From contig NZ_CP038469.1 in assembly GCF_004684345.1 (NCBI RefSeq), forward strand, positions 372,001 through 436,000: a stretch of 64,000 nucleotides of DNA, given 5' to 3'. The translations under genes and the position numbers were made by a program. Position 1 is the stretch's first letter, and the number at the start of each line of letters is the position of its first letter. Shown here piece by piece: positions 8,025-18,518 of this stretch. Source of the stretch: Citrobacter tructae (lineage in GTDB: Bacteria > Pseudomonadota > Gammaproteobacteria > Enterobacterales > Enterobacteriaceae). The notes below the pieces were generated by a model that saw nothing but the letters and a program-made list of their open reading frames with translations, made no database searches and had not been told where the DNA came from.

Positions 8025-9424
8025 ACATCTCTCTGTAAATCGCGTTCCAGCGGTAACTCTACTGTAATGCTAACCCCGCCAAAAGGCGAATGGGCGGCAC
8101 GGATATGCCCATTATGCGCCTGGACGATATTGACGCAAATCGCCAGACCCAGGCCGGAGCCTCCGCTGGCGCGGTTACGGGAACCTTCTGTGCGATAAAA
8201 TCGCTCAAACAGTTTCTGCAACTGGTCGTCACTTACTCCGGGAGCGGAATCAGCGAAGGTTAATAAAACCATACGCTCGCGTTGTTCGGCGCTGATGTGC
8301 AACCCGCCGCCGCTATCGGTGTAACGCAGGCTATTTTCCAGCAGGTTATTAAACAGCTGCATCAGGCGATCCCTGTCGCCAAACACCGTCATGCTGTCCG
8401 GCAGCGAGAGCTGTATCGTAAGCCCGCGGCTGGCAAAACGTTCGCGAAACGCACCGCTTGCTACTTCCAGGAGAGGGATCAGATCCAACGATGTTTTCTG
8501 ATAAGCCAGCGCCCCCTCGTCGGACATGGAGAGCTGGTGTAAATCATCTACCAGTTTGGTGAGCGTACCCACTTCGGCCTGTAAAGAGGCTACGGAATCA
8601 GGGGTGAACTGGCGGACGCCATCCTGAATTGCTTCCAGTTCGCCGCGCAAAACCGCCAGCGGCGTGCGCAGTTCGTGAGAAATATCGGCCATAAAATCAC
8701 GACGCATCTGCTGGTTTTTTTCCAGCGTACTGGCGAGTTGGTTGAAGTCCTGCGCCAGTTTACCCAGTTCATCCGTACTGGTCGGCGCAACGCGGGTGGT
8801 GAAATCGCCCGCAGCCAGTTTGTGCGTACCTTCAACCAGCCGTTTGACCGGGGCCAGCAGACTGCGCGCCAGCGTAAACGTTGCCAGCGCTGCCAGGATC
8901 GTGGAGAGTGCGACGATCAGCCAACTAGAACGCCTTTGCTGCATGTCGAAATTAATATCCGTATTACGCGTTAAGCGCTCCACGGGAGAGGCGATCACGG
9001 CACCCACTTCGCTACCGTTGACGCGGATGGGATGGCGCATACCGTCGCGGGGGACCGGAGCACGCGGGCCGACCAGTACGCGGGCGTTTTGGTCAATAAC
9101 CCAAAACTGGGTGCGCCAGCCGTGCGGTGGCATTCCGGGGCCTGGCTTGTCATCGTCGTTGTCATGTTCAAAAGAGCGCAGGATCTGAAAAACAAAGCGA
9201 TCGTTGTTGCGTAAGAATCGCCAGTTACCGTGCTGCTCATACTGCTCGCTCAATGCATCGCTGAGCATTTGCAGTCGCTGTTCGTTACCGTGCTTGATGT
9301 AGTCAATAAATCCGCGTTCGAAGCTGACACGTACGGCCCAGTGCATACTGATCAGCAACACAATGCAGGTGGCGAAAATTGCCAGAAACAGTTTGCCGGT
9401 GATACCGGGCCGCCAGAACGTCAT
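8021..9424 (-). CDS. baeS: BaeS, envelope-stress sensor histidine kinase
   Basis: Inner-membrane sensor kinase of 467 residues. One membrane helix is near 11-30, a periplasmic sensor region near 31-165, a second helix near 167-187, then HAMP (~188-240), phosphoacceptor H250 in DISHELRTP, and a HATPase domain with N-box NNLLENSLRY and G-box GSGLGLAI. I chose the ATG at 9424 (MTFWRPG), not the longer frame to 9526, because it matches the family length and overlaps the mdtD stop codon by one base. It phosphorylates BaeR. Confidence 0.96.
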   Translation of the reverse strand: MTFWRPGITGKLFLAIFATCIVLLISMHWAVRVSFERGFIDYIKHGNEQRLQMLSDALSEQYEQHGNWRFLRNNDRFVFQILRSFEHDNDDDKPGPGMPPHGWRTQFWVIDQNARVLVGPRAPVPRDGMRHPIRVNGSEVGAVIASPVERLTRNTDINFDMQQRRSSWLIVALSTILAALATFTLARSLLAPVKRLVEGTHKLAAGDFTTRVAPTSTDELGKLAQDFNQLASTLEKNQQMRRDFMADISHELRTPLAVLRGELEAIQDGVRQFTPDSVASLQAEVGTLTKLVDDLHQLSMSDEGALAYQKTSLDLIPLLEVASGAFRERFASRGLTIQLSLPDSMTVFGDRDRLMQLFNNLLENSLRYTDSGGGLHISAEQRERMVLLTFADSAPGVSDDQLQKLFERFYRTEGSRNRASGGSGLGLAICVNIVQAHNGHIRAAHSPFGGVSITVELPLERDLQRDV

Positions 9425-10836
9425 CAGGAGCTCCTTTTGCGCCGTGAAATCACCGCGTTGGTTTGCGTGTCGTTCGGCACGCGGGTAAAAATAATGGCAG
9501 GCAGCGCAATAATGAGCGCAATGCACAACCAGGTGTACATAAAGACGGTATGCGTGCTACCGCTGTCGATGGCGATATGCTGTTGACCAAACATACCCAA
9601 CAGCAGACCGGCGATGGTTACCCCGATACTCATCGACAGCTGCATGATCATCGACAGCAGGCTGTTTCCGCTGCTGGCGAGATCGTCAGGTAAGTCTTTT
9701 AAAGTCAGGGTGTTCATTGATGAAAAACGGGTGGAGTTGACCATTCCTTGTAAAAATAGCACGAAGGGTAGGGCGTAATACCATCCGAGCAGCGCGGTGG
9801 CCATCAGCAGCAGGCTGACCAGCGACAGGCCAATCGTGGTGGCAACCAGCACCCGACGATAGCCGAACCGGTTGACGACCTGTACCACGATACGCTTCAT
9901 GCCCATACTGCCTAACACCATGGGAATCATCATCAGCCCGGCATGAAACGGTGAAAACCCCAGCCCAATCTGCAAAAATACCGGCGTCATAAACGGCAAC
10001 ATACCGCTACCAATGCGCCCGGCAAAGCTGCCAAACAAACCTAACGAGAAGGTGGGTGTGCGAAACAGATGCAGACTGAACAGCGCGCGTGGGTTATTTC
10101 TGGCGTGCCTGATGTACAGCAGAATTGCCAGCACGCCGCAGATAATCAGCGCCGCCAGCGTAATGTCAGAGATCCCACTGCCTTTGCTGCCATCCAGCGC
10201 CAGCGTAAGTACCGCCATGCCAACTGCCAGCAGCATAAATCCTGAAAGATCGAAGCGTCGGGTTTGCATGGTGTAGTTAGGCATCAGCATTAATGTGGCT
10301 ATTGCTCCAACGATACCGACCGGAATGTTAATCAGGAAAATCCAGTGCCAGGACGCGTACTCCACCAGAATGCCGCCTAACGCCGGACCGAGCAACGGGC
10401 CAATTTGGCCCGGCAAGGTGACGAAAGTCATCGCTGCCATATACTGCTCGCGTGGGACAATTTTCATCACTGTTAGCCTGCCGACTGGCACCATCATTGC
10501 GCCGCCGACGCCCTGTAACACACGCGCCATAACCAGTTCATTGAGCGTGCTGGACCAGGCGCAAAACAGCGAGCCAAGAGTAAACAGAATGATGGCGGTG
10601 AAGAAAATATTACGTACGCCAATCTTGTCCGCCAGCCAGCCGCTGGCGGGCAGCATCACCGCTACGGTTAATACATATGACACAATGACCATATGCATAT
10701 GCAACGGGCTTTCCCCGAGGCTTTTGGCCATCGAGGGAAGCGCGGTGTTGACGATGGTGGTATCCAGCGACTGCATAAAAAAGCCGAATGCCACAATCCA
10801 AAGTTGCCAGCGGGTGCTGTCGGGAAGTTCTGTCAT
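9424..10836 (-). CDS. mdtD: MdtD, major facilitator superfamily transporter
   Basis: 470 residues with about 14 hydrophobic segments, an MFS DHA2-type drug:H+ antiporter fold. Motif A-like SGWLADKIGVRN and motif C-like segment PGQIGPLLGPALGGILVEY are visible. It is encoded between mdtC and baeS, overlapping both (ATGA with mdtC, one base with baeS). In E. coli MdtD is not needed for MdtABC efflux and has been linked to citrate/iron export, so the 'multidrug' name is uncertain. Confidence 0.94.
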   Translation of the reverse strand: MTELPDSTRWQLWIVAFGFFMQSLDTTIVNTALPSMAKSLGESPLHMHMVIVSYVLTVAVMLPASGWLADKIGVRNIFFTAIILFTLGSLFCAWSSTLNELVMARVLQGVGGAMMVPVGRLTVMKIVPREQYMAAMTFVTLPGQIGPLLGPALGGILVEYASWHWIFLINIPVGIVGAIATLMLMPNYTMQTRRFDLSGFMLLAVGMAVLTLALDGSKGSGISDITLAALIICGVLAILLYIRHARNNPRALFSLHLFRTPTFSLGLFGSFAGRIGSGMLPFMTPVFLQIGLGFSPFHAGLMMIPMVLGSMGMKRIVVQVVNRFGYRRVLVATTIGLSLVSLLLMATALLGWYYALPFVLFLQGMVNSTRFSSMNTLTLKDLPDDLASSGNSLLSMIMQLSMSIGVTIAGLLLGMFGQQHIAIDSGSTHTVFMYTWLCIALIIALPAIIFTRVPNDTQTNAVISRRKRSS

Positions 10837-13800
10837 AACTCTGCTACCGGGTTGCTGTTTTTACGCGAAAAACGCAGACGCAGACGGTCGAAAAAGAGAT
10901 ACACCACTGGAGTGGTGTACAGCGTCAGGAGTTGGCTCACGACCAGCCCGCCGACAATGGTTATCCCCAATGGCTGGCGCAGTTCAGAGCCGTCGCCTGC
11001 CGATAACACCAACGGTAGCGCACCAAACAGTGCCGCCAGCGTGGTCATCATTATTGGGCGAAAACGCAGCAGGCAGGCCTGGAAAATCGCCTCTTCCGGT
11101 GTCAGCTTACCGTTTCTCTGCGCGTCCAGCGCAAAATCGACCATCATGATGGCATTTTTCTTCACAATGCCAATTAATAGCATGATCCCTATCAGGGCGA
11201 TTAGGCTGAACGGGGCATTGAACAGCTCCAGCGCCAGTAGCGCGCCGACGCCGGCAGAAGGCAGCGTCGAGAGGATGGTCAGGGGATGAACGTAGCTTTC
11301 ATACAACATGCCCAGCACGATGTAGACCGTTGCGATGGCGGCGATTATCAGGATCACCTGTGAGTTCATGGTGTCCTGAAAGACCTGTGCCGTTCCGGCG
11401 AAACTGCCGCGCACCGTTGAGGGAACACCAAGTTGGGTCATGGTTCTGTTAATGGCCTCTGTTGCCTCAGAAAGCGAAGCACCGGTCGGCAGGTTAAACG
11501 ACACGGTTGAGGCGGCAGACAGCCCCTGATGGTTCACCGACAGCGGGGCGTTCGCCGGTTGCCATTTGGCAAAGTACGAAAGCGGGATAGCCTTTCCGTC
11601 GCCATTAATGACGAACATCTTATCCAACGCGCTGATGTCCTGGGTGTAGCGTGGGTCGACCTCCATCACCACTTTGTACTGATTCATCGGCTGGTAGATA
11701 GTCGATATTTGCCGCTGACCAAAGGCATTATTCAGCAGGCTGTTGGCGGCCTCAACGTCGATCCCTAGACGTGACATGGTGTCACGATCGTAGGTCAGAT
11801 TCATCTCCGCGCCGTTGTCTTGCTGATCGGAGTTGACGTCAGCCAGTTGGGGCAGGGTGGCTAACGCTTTACGGATTTTTGGTTCCCATTCCCGCAGTGC
11901 GGCAAGATCATCCGACAGCAGCGTGTACTGGTAGCTGGCGTTGGCCTGACGCCCGCCGACGCGAATATCCTGCACCGCCATCAGAAACAGGTTTGCGCCC
12001 GGCTCTTTGGCTAACTTGACGCGCAGCCTGTCGATCACCTGCTGAGCGGTTTGCTGGCGTTCTCCGCGCGGCTTGAGGGTAATAAACATCATGCCGCTGT
12101 TGACGCGGGAGCCGCCGGTAAAACCGGTGACGTTATCCACTGCTGGATCGTCGCGAATGATCTTCATAAAATCCTGCAACTTCCCGCGCATCGCCTGAAA
12201 CGAAATGCTCTGGTCGGCCTGGATCCCGCCCATTAATACCCCGGTGTCCTGCTCCGGGAAGAAGGTTTTGGGGATGGAAATATACAGCCAGACGTTGAGC
12301 GCAATAGTTGCCAGTAACACGACGCCTACCATTCGCGTATGACGTAATACCCACTGCAGTGAGGTGGCGTAGCTCTGCTGCAAAGCGACCAGCACTCGGC
12401 CAAATCCTCGCTTGCGTGACTGCTCACGTGGGGCGCTGGATTTGAGCATCCAGCCGCACATCATTGGCGTGAGCGTTAGCGAGACCAGCAATGAGATACC
12501 GATGGCAACTGACAGGGTCACGGCAAATTCGCGCAGTAGTCGTCCCGGCAGGCCACCCATGAGCAGCAGCGGCAGGAAGACCGCTACCAGCGACAGACTC
12601 ATGGAGAGCACCGTAAAGCCCACTTCACGTGTACCCTGTAACGCAGCCTGGAGAGGCTTCATTCCCGCTTCCAGGTGACGGGATATATTTTCCAGCACCA
12701 CAATGGCGTCATCGACCACAAACCCCGTGGCAATGGTCAGCGCCATTAACGACAGGTTGTTCAGGCTGAACCCACACAGATACATGGCGGCAAAGGTGCC
12801 AATCAGCGAGACCGGAACCGCTACGGCGGGGATCAGCGTTGCGCGACCGGAACGCAGGAAGACAAACACCACCAGGATAACCAACGCGACGGAGATAACC
12901 AGCGTCTGCTCTACTTCCTCCAGCGACGCCCGAATGGTCGGCGAACGATCCTGGGCAATTTGCAAATCGATGGCGGCTGGGATCAGCGTTTGTAATTCCG
13001 GTAGTTTGGCCCGAATGCTGTCTACCGTCTGGATGATATTGGCTTCCGGGAGCTTGCGGATTATCAACAGAATGGCCGGTTTGGCATTGGTCATCCCGGC
13101 GTTACGCACATCCTGCACAGAGTCAGTGACGGACGCAACGTCACCCAGACGCACGGCGGCACCGTTGTTGTAGTGAATAATCAGCGGTTGATATTCAGAC
13201 GCGGTTTTTAGCTCGTCGTTGGTTTGCACTTGCCAGCGGCGGGTTTTGTCTTCCAGCGCTCCCTGAGGCTGTCGTACGTTGGCGCTATTGATAGCGCTAC
13301 GCACATCGTCCAGTGAAACACCCTGGTTAAACAGTGCCTGCGGATTCAGGCCAACGCGCACGGCGGGCAGGGAACTGCCGCCGACGTCCACGTCGCCAAC
13401 GCCGTCAATTTGCGCGATGGTTTGCGCCAGTTGTGTGGAGGCGAAATCGTACAGCTCACCCTGTGAATACGTATCCGACGTGAGCGTCAGGATCATGATC
13501 GGCGCATCAGAAGGGTTAGCCTTCCGGTAAGTCGGACGGCTGGGCATTCCGCTGGGTAGCAGGCTTTGTGCGGCGTTAATGGCGGCCTGAACGTCCCGCG
13601 CCGCGCCGTTGATGTCGCGATCGAAGTTAAATTCAAGAATAATGCGCGTGCTGCCAAGCGAACTGCTTGAGGTCATTTCATTCACGCCCGCTATGCGTCC
13701 AAGTGAGCGTTCCAGCGGCGTTGCGACGGACGACGCCATAGTTTCGGGGGACGCCCCCGGTAGCGATGCGCTCACCATGATCACCGGAAAATCTACCTGC

Positions 13801-13913
13801 GGTAGCGGGGCGACCGGTAACAGGCGAAAACCCAGAATGCCGCACAGCGTAATGGCGACAGAAATGAGAATGGTCGCTACCGGACGATGAATGAAAAGAG
13901 CGAAAAATTTCAT
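10833..13913 (-). CDS. mdtC: MdtC, RND multidrug efflux transporter subunit
   Basis: RND permease of 1026 residues with the N-terminal helix FIHRPVATILISVAITLCGILGF-type start (residues 7-27), two large periplasmic loops and two membrane bundles. Proton-relay acidic residues are seen in the TM4 segment ATGFVVDDAIVVLEN. MdtB and MdtC assemble as an unusual heterotrimer (MdtB2-MdtC) that works with MdtA and TolC to export bile salts, novobiocin and deoxycholate. The start codon directly abuts the mdtB stop. Confidence 0.97.
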   Translation of the reverse strand: MKFFALFIHRPVATILISVAITLCGILGFRLLPVAPLPQVDFPVIMVSASLPGASPETMASSVATPLERSLGRIAGVNEMTSSSSLGSTRIILEFNFDRDINGAARDVQAAINAAQSLLPSGMPSRPTYRKANPSDAPIMILTLTSDTYSQGELYDFASTQLAQTIAQIDGVGDVDVGGSSLPAVRVGLNPQALFNQGVSLDDVRSAINSANVRQPQGALEDKTRRWQVQTNDELKTASEYQPLIIHYNNGAAVRLGDVASVTDSVQDVRNAGMTNAKPAILLIIRKLPEANIIQTVDSIRAKLPELQTLIPAAIDLQIAQDRSPTIRASLEEVEQTLVISVALVILVVFVFLRSGRATLIPAVAVPVSLIGTFAAMYLCGFSLNNLSLMALTIATGFVVDDAIVVLENISRHLEAGMKPLQAALQGTREVGFTVLSMSLSLVAVFLPLLLMGGLPGRLLREFAVTLSVAIGISLLVSLTLTPMMCGWMLKSSAPREQSRKRGFGRVLVALQQSYATSLQWVLRHTRMVGVVLLATIALNVWLYISIPKTFFPEQDTGVLMGGIQADQSISFQAMRGKLQDFMKIIRDDPAVDNVTGFTGGSRVNSGMMFITLKPRGERQQTAQQVIDRLRVKLAKEPGANLFLMAVQDIRVGGRQANASYQYTLLSDDLAALREWEPKIRKALATLPQLADVNSDQQDNGAEMNLTYDRDTMSRLGIDVEAANSLLNNAFGQRQISTIYQPMNQYKVVMEVDPRYTQDISALDKMFVINGDGKAIPLSYFAKWQPANAPLSVNHQGLSAASTVSFNLPTGASLSEATEAINRTMTQLGVPSTVRGSFAGTAQVFQDTMNSQVILIIAAIATVYIVLGMLYESYVHPLTILSTLPSAGVGALLALELFNAPFSLIALIGIMLLIGIVKKNAIMMVDFALDAQRNGKLTPEEAIFQACLLRFRPIMMTTLAALFGALPLVLSAGDGSELRQPLGITIVGGLVVSQLLTLYTTPVVYLFFDRLRLRFSRKNSNPVAEL

Positions 13914-16900
13914 TTACGCTTCCTCTTCCTGACGCGGAAAGCGGTTTTTCACGTACAGCGACAGCCGGTCAAACAGCAGGTAAATCACCGGCGTGGTAAA
14001 CAGGGTTAAGACCTGACTCACCAGCAGCCCGCCGACCATGCCAATCCCTAATGGACGGCGCAACTCCGCGCCTACGCCGGTACTTAACATCAGCGGCAAC
14101 GCCCCCAGCAGCGCTGCCAGCGTGGTCATCAGGATCGGGCGAAAACGCAGCAGACACGCCTGGAAAATGGCGTCACGTGGTGCCATGCCCTGTTCGCGTT
14201 CCGCGGCAAGTGCAAAGTCGATCATCATGATGGCGTTTTTCTTGACGATCCCGATCAGCAAAATAATGCCGATGATCGCGATAACATCCAGCTCACTTCC
14301 GGCAATCATCAGCGCCAGCAGCGCCCCGACGCCCGCAGTTGGCAACGTGGAGAGAATAGTGATGGGGTGAATAAAGCTTTCATACAACACGCCGAGCACG
14401 ATATACATCGCGACCACTGCCGCCACAATCAGCCAGATGGTGTTGCCCAGCGCAGCCTGGAAGGCCAGCGTGCTGCCCTGGAACTGGGTCGTAATACTCG
14501 ACGGCAGATTTAGCGTTTTTTCAGCCTGCAGAATCGCCTCTACCGCATCGCCCAGCGACTGGTTGTCCGGCACGTTGAACGAGATAGTTGTGACCGGGAA
14601 CTGATCGAGATGGTTAATCGACAATGGCGCAAAACGTTGTTCGACGCTGGCGATGGTGCTAAGCGGTACGATCCCGCCGTCGCTGCTGGTCAGGCGAATG
14701 GTGTCCAACGCGGAAAGCCCTGGCGTGCTGGCTGTGTCATGTTCCAGCACCACCCGATACTGGTTTGCCTGGGTGTAAATGGTTGAAATCAATCGTTGCC
14801 CGAAGGCGTTATACAGCGCGTTATCGACATCTGCCATGCTGATGCCTAAACGGCTGGCGCTGTCACGATTAACATTCACATAGGCTACCAGTCCCTGGTC
14901 CTGCCAGTCGCTGCTGACATCAGACAGCTGAGGTAACTGCTGCAGTTTTTCCAACAGCTGCGGCACCCAGGTGCTGAGGGCGTCCAAAGAGGTAGCTTGC
15001 AGCGTAAACTGGTACTGTGTCCGGCTTACCTGGGTATCAATCGTCAGATCTTGTGTGGGCTGGAGATAGAGATCGACGCCGGGAACGGTATCCACCGCAT
15101 CCTGCAGGCGGGCGATCACTTTTTGCACGCGGTCATCGCGTTCATCCAGTGGCTTGAGGTTAATTTGCAGGCGCGCGCTGTTCAACGCCGGGTTGGTGCC
15201 GTCAACGCCGACGAACGAGGTCAGGCTTTCTACTGCCGGATCCTTGAGGATCACATCAGAGACCAGGCGCTGGCGCTGCGCCATGTTGGCAAATGAGCTG
15301 GACTGCGGTGCCTGCAACGTACCCTGAATAATGCCGTTATCCTGGATCGGGAAGAAGCCTTTTGGGATAAAGACCCACAGCATGACGCTGAGCACCAGCG
15401 TGCCGAGTGCGACGCCAAGCGTCAGCCACGGGTGGTTGAGCACTTTTGCCAGCCAGTGACCGTATCCGGCGATGACACGTTCAAACATTCTCTCCGAGGC
15501 GCGGGAGAAGCGGTTTTGCTTACGTAACGACGCCTGGCTGAGCATGCGGGCGCACATCATTGGCGTGAGGGTCAGCGACACGACGGCGGAAATCAGAATC
15601 GCGACAGCCAGCGTGACGGCGAACTCACGGAATAATCGCCCGACGATATCGCCCATAAATAGCAGCGGGATCAATACCGCGATCAGCGAAAACGTCAGGG
15701 AGATGATGGTAAAACCAATCTCGCCTGCACCTTTCAGGGCGGCGGTCAGCGGCTTTTCCCCTTTTTCGATATAGCGCGAAATATTCTCGATAACCACAAT
15801 CGCGTCATCGACCACAAAACCTGTGGCGATGGTGAGCGCCATCAGCGTCAGGTTATTGATGGAAAAATCGAGAAAAACCATCACCGCAAAGGTGCCAATC
15901 AGTGACAGCGGCACGGCGACAGCGGGAATAATCGTTGCCGGAATATTGCGCAGGAACAGGTAAATAATCATCACCACCAGTGCAATCGCCAGCATCAGTT
16001 CAAACTGGGTGTCAGAAACGGAAGCGCGGATATTGGTCGTGCGATCCGAAAGTACCGTAACGTTGACCGATTTTGGCAGGCTTTCCGTCAACTGCGGCAG
16101 CATCTGGCGAATGCTGTCTGCGGTGGAGATAATGTTCGCACCGGGCTGGCGCTGAACGTTCATCACAATGGCTTGTTGCTTATTGGCCCACGCGCCCAGC
16201 CAGCTGTTTTCCGCCCCTTGTTCGACGGTGGCGACATCGCCAAGGCGCACAGGTGCACCGTTTTTATAGGCAATAATTAGCTGACGATATTCATCGGCAG
16301 ACTGCATCTGGTCGTTGGCTGACAAGGTGACGGCACGCGTTGGGCCGTCAAGGCTGCCTTTTGCTGAATTAACGTTAGCACCGGTGATAACGGTACGGAT
16401 GGTTTCGCTGGTCAGTCCCAGTGCGGCAATGGCCTGTGCGTTAAGTTTTACGCGTACAGCCGGGCGTTGCCCGCCTGACAGCGTGACCAGACCCACGCCG
16501 GAGACCTGAGAAATTTTCTGCGCCACGCGTGTTTCCACCATATCTTCCACCTGCGTCATTGGCATGGCGGTAGAGGTGACGGCCAGAGTCATGATCGGCG
16601 GATCTGCCGGATTAACTTTGCTGTACACCGGCGGGTTGGGCAGATCGCTCGGTAATAAATTGGTGGCGGCGTTAATAGCAGCCTGAACTTCCTGTTCGGC
16701 GACGTCCAGCGGCAGCGTTAGCTGGAACTGCAATGTCACCACCGATGCGCCACCGGAGCTTTGTGATGACATCTGTTTCAGGCCGGACATCTGACCGAAC
16801 TGGCGCTCAAGTGGGGCGGTAACGGCGGAGGTCATTACATCCGGACTGGCACCAGGATAGAGCGTCACCACCTGAATGGTAGGGTAATCCACTTCTGGTA

Positions 16901-17036
16901 ACGCCGCGATGGGCAGAAAGCGATAGCCTATAATCCCGGCGAGTAAAATAGCCACCATCAGCAGCGTGGTGGCGACAGGGCGCAAAATAAACAGGCGCGA
17001 TGGGCCGCCTGTGTTGCCCGGAGGTAACACCTGCAT
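13914..17036 (-). CDS. mdtB: MdtB, RND multidrug efflux transporter subunit
   Basis: RND permease of 1040 residues, paralogous to the adjacent MdtC. It has FILRPVATTLLMVAILL at the N-terminus, TM4 with ATGFVVDDAIVVIENISR carrying the proton-relay aspartates, and the ...GIVKKNAIMMIDFAL motif in the C-terminal half. It forms the heterotrimeric pump with MdtC. Its ATG overlaps the mdtA stop by one base (ATGA-type coupling). MdtB/MdtC similarity suggests an old tandem duplication. Confidence 0.97.
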   Translation of the reverse strand: MQVLPPGNTGGPSRLFILRPVATTLLMVAILLAGIIGYRFLPIAALPEVDYPTIQVVTLYPGASPDVMTSAVTAPLERQFGQMSGLKQMSSQSSGGASVVTLQFQLTLPLDVAEQEVQAAINAATNLLPSDLPNPPVYSKVNPADPPIMTLAVTSTAMPMTQVEDMVETRVAQKISQVSGVGLVTLSGGQRPAVRVKLNAQAIAALGLTSETIRTVITGANVNSAKGSLDGPTRAVTLSANDQMQSADEYRQLIIAYKNGAPVRLGDVATVEQGAENSWLGAWANKQQAIVMNVQRQPGANIISTADSIRQMLPQLTESLPKSVNVTVLSDRTTNIRASVSDTQFELMLAIALVVMIIYLFLRNIPATIIPAVAVPLSLIGTFAVMVFLDFSINNLTLMALTIATGFVVDDAIVVIENISRYIEKGEKPLTAALKGAGEIGFTIISLTFSLIAVLIPLLFMGDIVGRLFREFAVTLAVAILISAVVSLTLTPMMCARMLSQASLRKQNRFSRASERMFERVIAGYGHWLAKVLNHPWLTLGVALGTLVLSVMLWVFIPKGFFPIQDNGIIQGTLQAPQSSSFANMAQRQRLVSDVILKDPAVESLTSFVGVDGTNPALNSARLQINLKPLDERDDRVQKVIARLQDAVDTVPGVDLYLQPTQDLTIDTQVSRTQYQFTLQATSLDALSTWVPQLLEKLQQLPQLSDVSSDWQDQGLVAYVNVNRDSASRLGISMADVDNALYNAFGQRLISTIYTQANQYRVVLEHDTASTPGLSALDTIRLTSSDGGIVPLSTIASVEQRFAPLSINHLDQFPVTTISFNVPDNQSLGDAVEAILQAEKTLNLPSSITTQFQGSTLAFQAALGNTIWLIVAAVVAMYIVLGVLYESFIHPITILSTLPTAGVGALLALMIAGSELDVIAIIGIILLIGIVKKNAIMMIDFALAAEREQGMAPRDAIFQACLLRFRPILMTTLAALLGALPLMLSTGVGAELRRPLGIGMVGGLLVSQVLTLFTTPVIYLLFDRLSLYVKNRFPRQEEEA

Positions 17037-18283
17037 CAGGAGCGCGCTCCTTTTTTGCCGTACTCGCGTGCGGTGGCTTTATCGTCTGCGGTCGTGGCGG
17101 CATGTGCCTCAACAACTTCCACTTTTGCCCCTTCCGTCAGGCGGTCAATACCGTCGGTGACGACGCGATCGCCTGCCGACAGTCCGGCAGTAATCACCAC
17201 TTTTTGACTGTCCTGAATACCCGGTTTGACCAGATGTTTACTGACCTTATTCTCTGTATTTAGCACCCAGACAAAGTGGCCTTCATTGCCCATTTGTAAT
17301 GCAGCAGAGGGGATCACGACGGCGTTTTGTTCAGTGTCGACTAGCATCCGGGCGTTAACGAACTGGTTCGGGAACAGTGTGTCGTCCTGATTGTTAAAAC
17401 GGGCTTTCGCTTTGATGGTGCCGGTGGTGGCGTCAATCTGGTTGTCCAGACTGAGCAGAATGCCTTCGCTAAGTTTCTGTGAATTGGTGCGATCCCAGGC
17501 CTCAACTTTCAGCGGGTTGCCCGTTTTTTGCGCCCGTAGCACGGTTGCAATATCGTTTTCAGGCAACGTGAAGATAAGGTCAATGGGATGCGTTTGCGTA
17601 ATGACGACAATCCCGGTGGTATCGCTGCTGGAGATTTGGTTGCCCACATCGACCTGTTTCAGACCGACGCGCCCATCAACAGGAGCGGTGACGCGGCACC
17701 AATCGAGCTGCAACTGTGCGCTGGCGACGCTGGCTTCATCGGCTTTAATCGTCCCTTGCGTTTCGTTCACCAGCGCCTGCTGTGCATCCAGTTCCTGGCG
17801 AGAGACCAGGTTGGTTTTAACCAGTTGCTGATAGCGGGCGAGATCGCGACGGGCATTTGCCAGTGTGGCTTTATCTTTGGCTAACTGCCCCTGCGCTTGA
17901 GCCAGAGCGACTTTGAACTGGCTGGGGTCTATCTCTGCCAGCAGGTCGCCGGCTTTCACCTGCTGTCCTTCTTGAAAGTGTAACGCGATGAGTTGGCCAT
18001 CGACCCGACTACGTACCGTTGCGGTGTTAGCCGCAGTAACGGTGCCCAAGCCCGTCAGGTAGCGTGGAACTGCTTCCTCCGTGGCGGTGGCGGCCTGCAC
18101 GGGAGACAACGGTCCGGAACGCATTCCGCGACGGCCCGAGCCTGCGGCATGCTGTGCTTGCCCGGTAGCCCCGGGTGCGTTCCCCTGAGATTCACTGCGA
18201 CTCTGCCAGAACCAAAATGCGACGATGGCGGCCACGACGATCACGATTGCTATCACCCAGCGGGATTTGTTACTGCCTTTCAT
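17036..18283 (-). CDS. mdtA: MdtA, periplasmic adaptor of MdtABC-TolC efflux
   Basis: Membrane fusion protein of 415 residues. An N-terminal membrane anchor (about 9-26, WVIAIVIVVAAIVAFWFW) is followed by a lipoyl/barrel-sandwich half (VDGQLIALHFQEGQQVKAGDLL), a coiled-coil hairpin (~120-185, AQGQLAKDKATLANARRDLARYQQL), the matching lipoyl half (CRVTAPVDGRVG) and beta-barrel domains. It links MdtBC to TolC. It is the first gene of the operon, with a BaeR-box-like site upstream. Confidence 0.97.
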   Translation of the reverse strand: MKGSNKSRWVIAIVIVVAAIVAFWFWQSRSESQGNAPGATGQAQHAAGSGRRGMRSGPLSPVQAATATEEAVPRYLTGLGTVTAANTATVRSRVDGQLIALHFQEGQQVKAGDLLAEIDPSQFKVALAQAQGQLAKDKATLANARRDLARYQQLVKTNLVSRQELDAQQALVNETQGTIKADEASVASAQLQLDWCRVTAPVDGRVGLKQVDVGNQISSSDTTGIVVITQTHPIDLIFTLPENDIATVLRAQKTGNPLKVEAWDRTNSQKLSEGILLSLDNQIDATTGTIKAKARFNNQDDTLFPNQFVNARMLVDTEQNAVVIPSAALQMGNEGHFVWVLNTENKVSKHLVKPGIQDSQKVVITAGLSAGDRVVTDGIDRLTEGAKVEVVEAHAATTADDKATAREYGKKGARS

Positions 18284-18321
18284 TGTTATAAGTTTCTCAT
18301 CCTGAAACGTTTCGCGGAATG

Positions 18322-18354
18322 ATACTAGTTTAGCCAGCGATCAAGGGAGAAAGA
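18322..18354 (-). promoter_or_regulatory. Candidate mdtA promoter and BaeR box
   Basis: On the minus strand TCTTTCTCCCTTGATCGC (18354-18337) matches 13 of 18 positions of the BaeR box consensus TTTTTCTCCATDATTGGC that I remember. A -10-like TAGTAT lies downstream at 18327-18322. The site is 54-71 bases upstream of the mdtA start. The location upstream of the operon BaeR is known to activate supports it; the match is imperfect. Confidence 0.55.
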
Positions 18355-18518
18355 TGGAGGAATTATGAAACACTGTCGGGATTCGTCTGAATGACGGCGC
18401 GGCTTTGCGAGGCGTTACGCAACAATTAGCGGCGAAAATAGCGAACGAGTAATAGTGCGATAGAGTGCGGACAAGGCAAAAGGAGGTAAGCCAAGGATTT
18501 CAGCCGGACGCTGGAACG

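Noticed and set aside
18365..18394. Nine-codon frame with a Shine-Dalgarno opposite the mdtA promoter
   Set aside because: Too short to call as a gene without conservation or transcript evidence; kept only as part of a finding.
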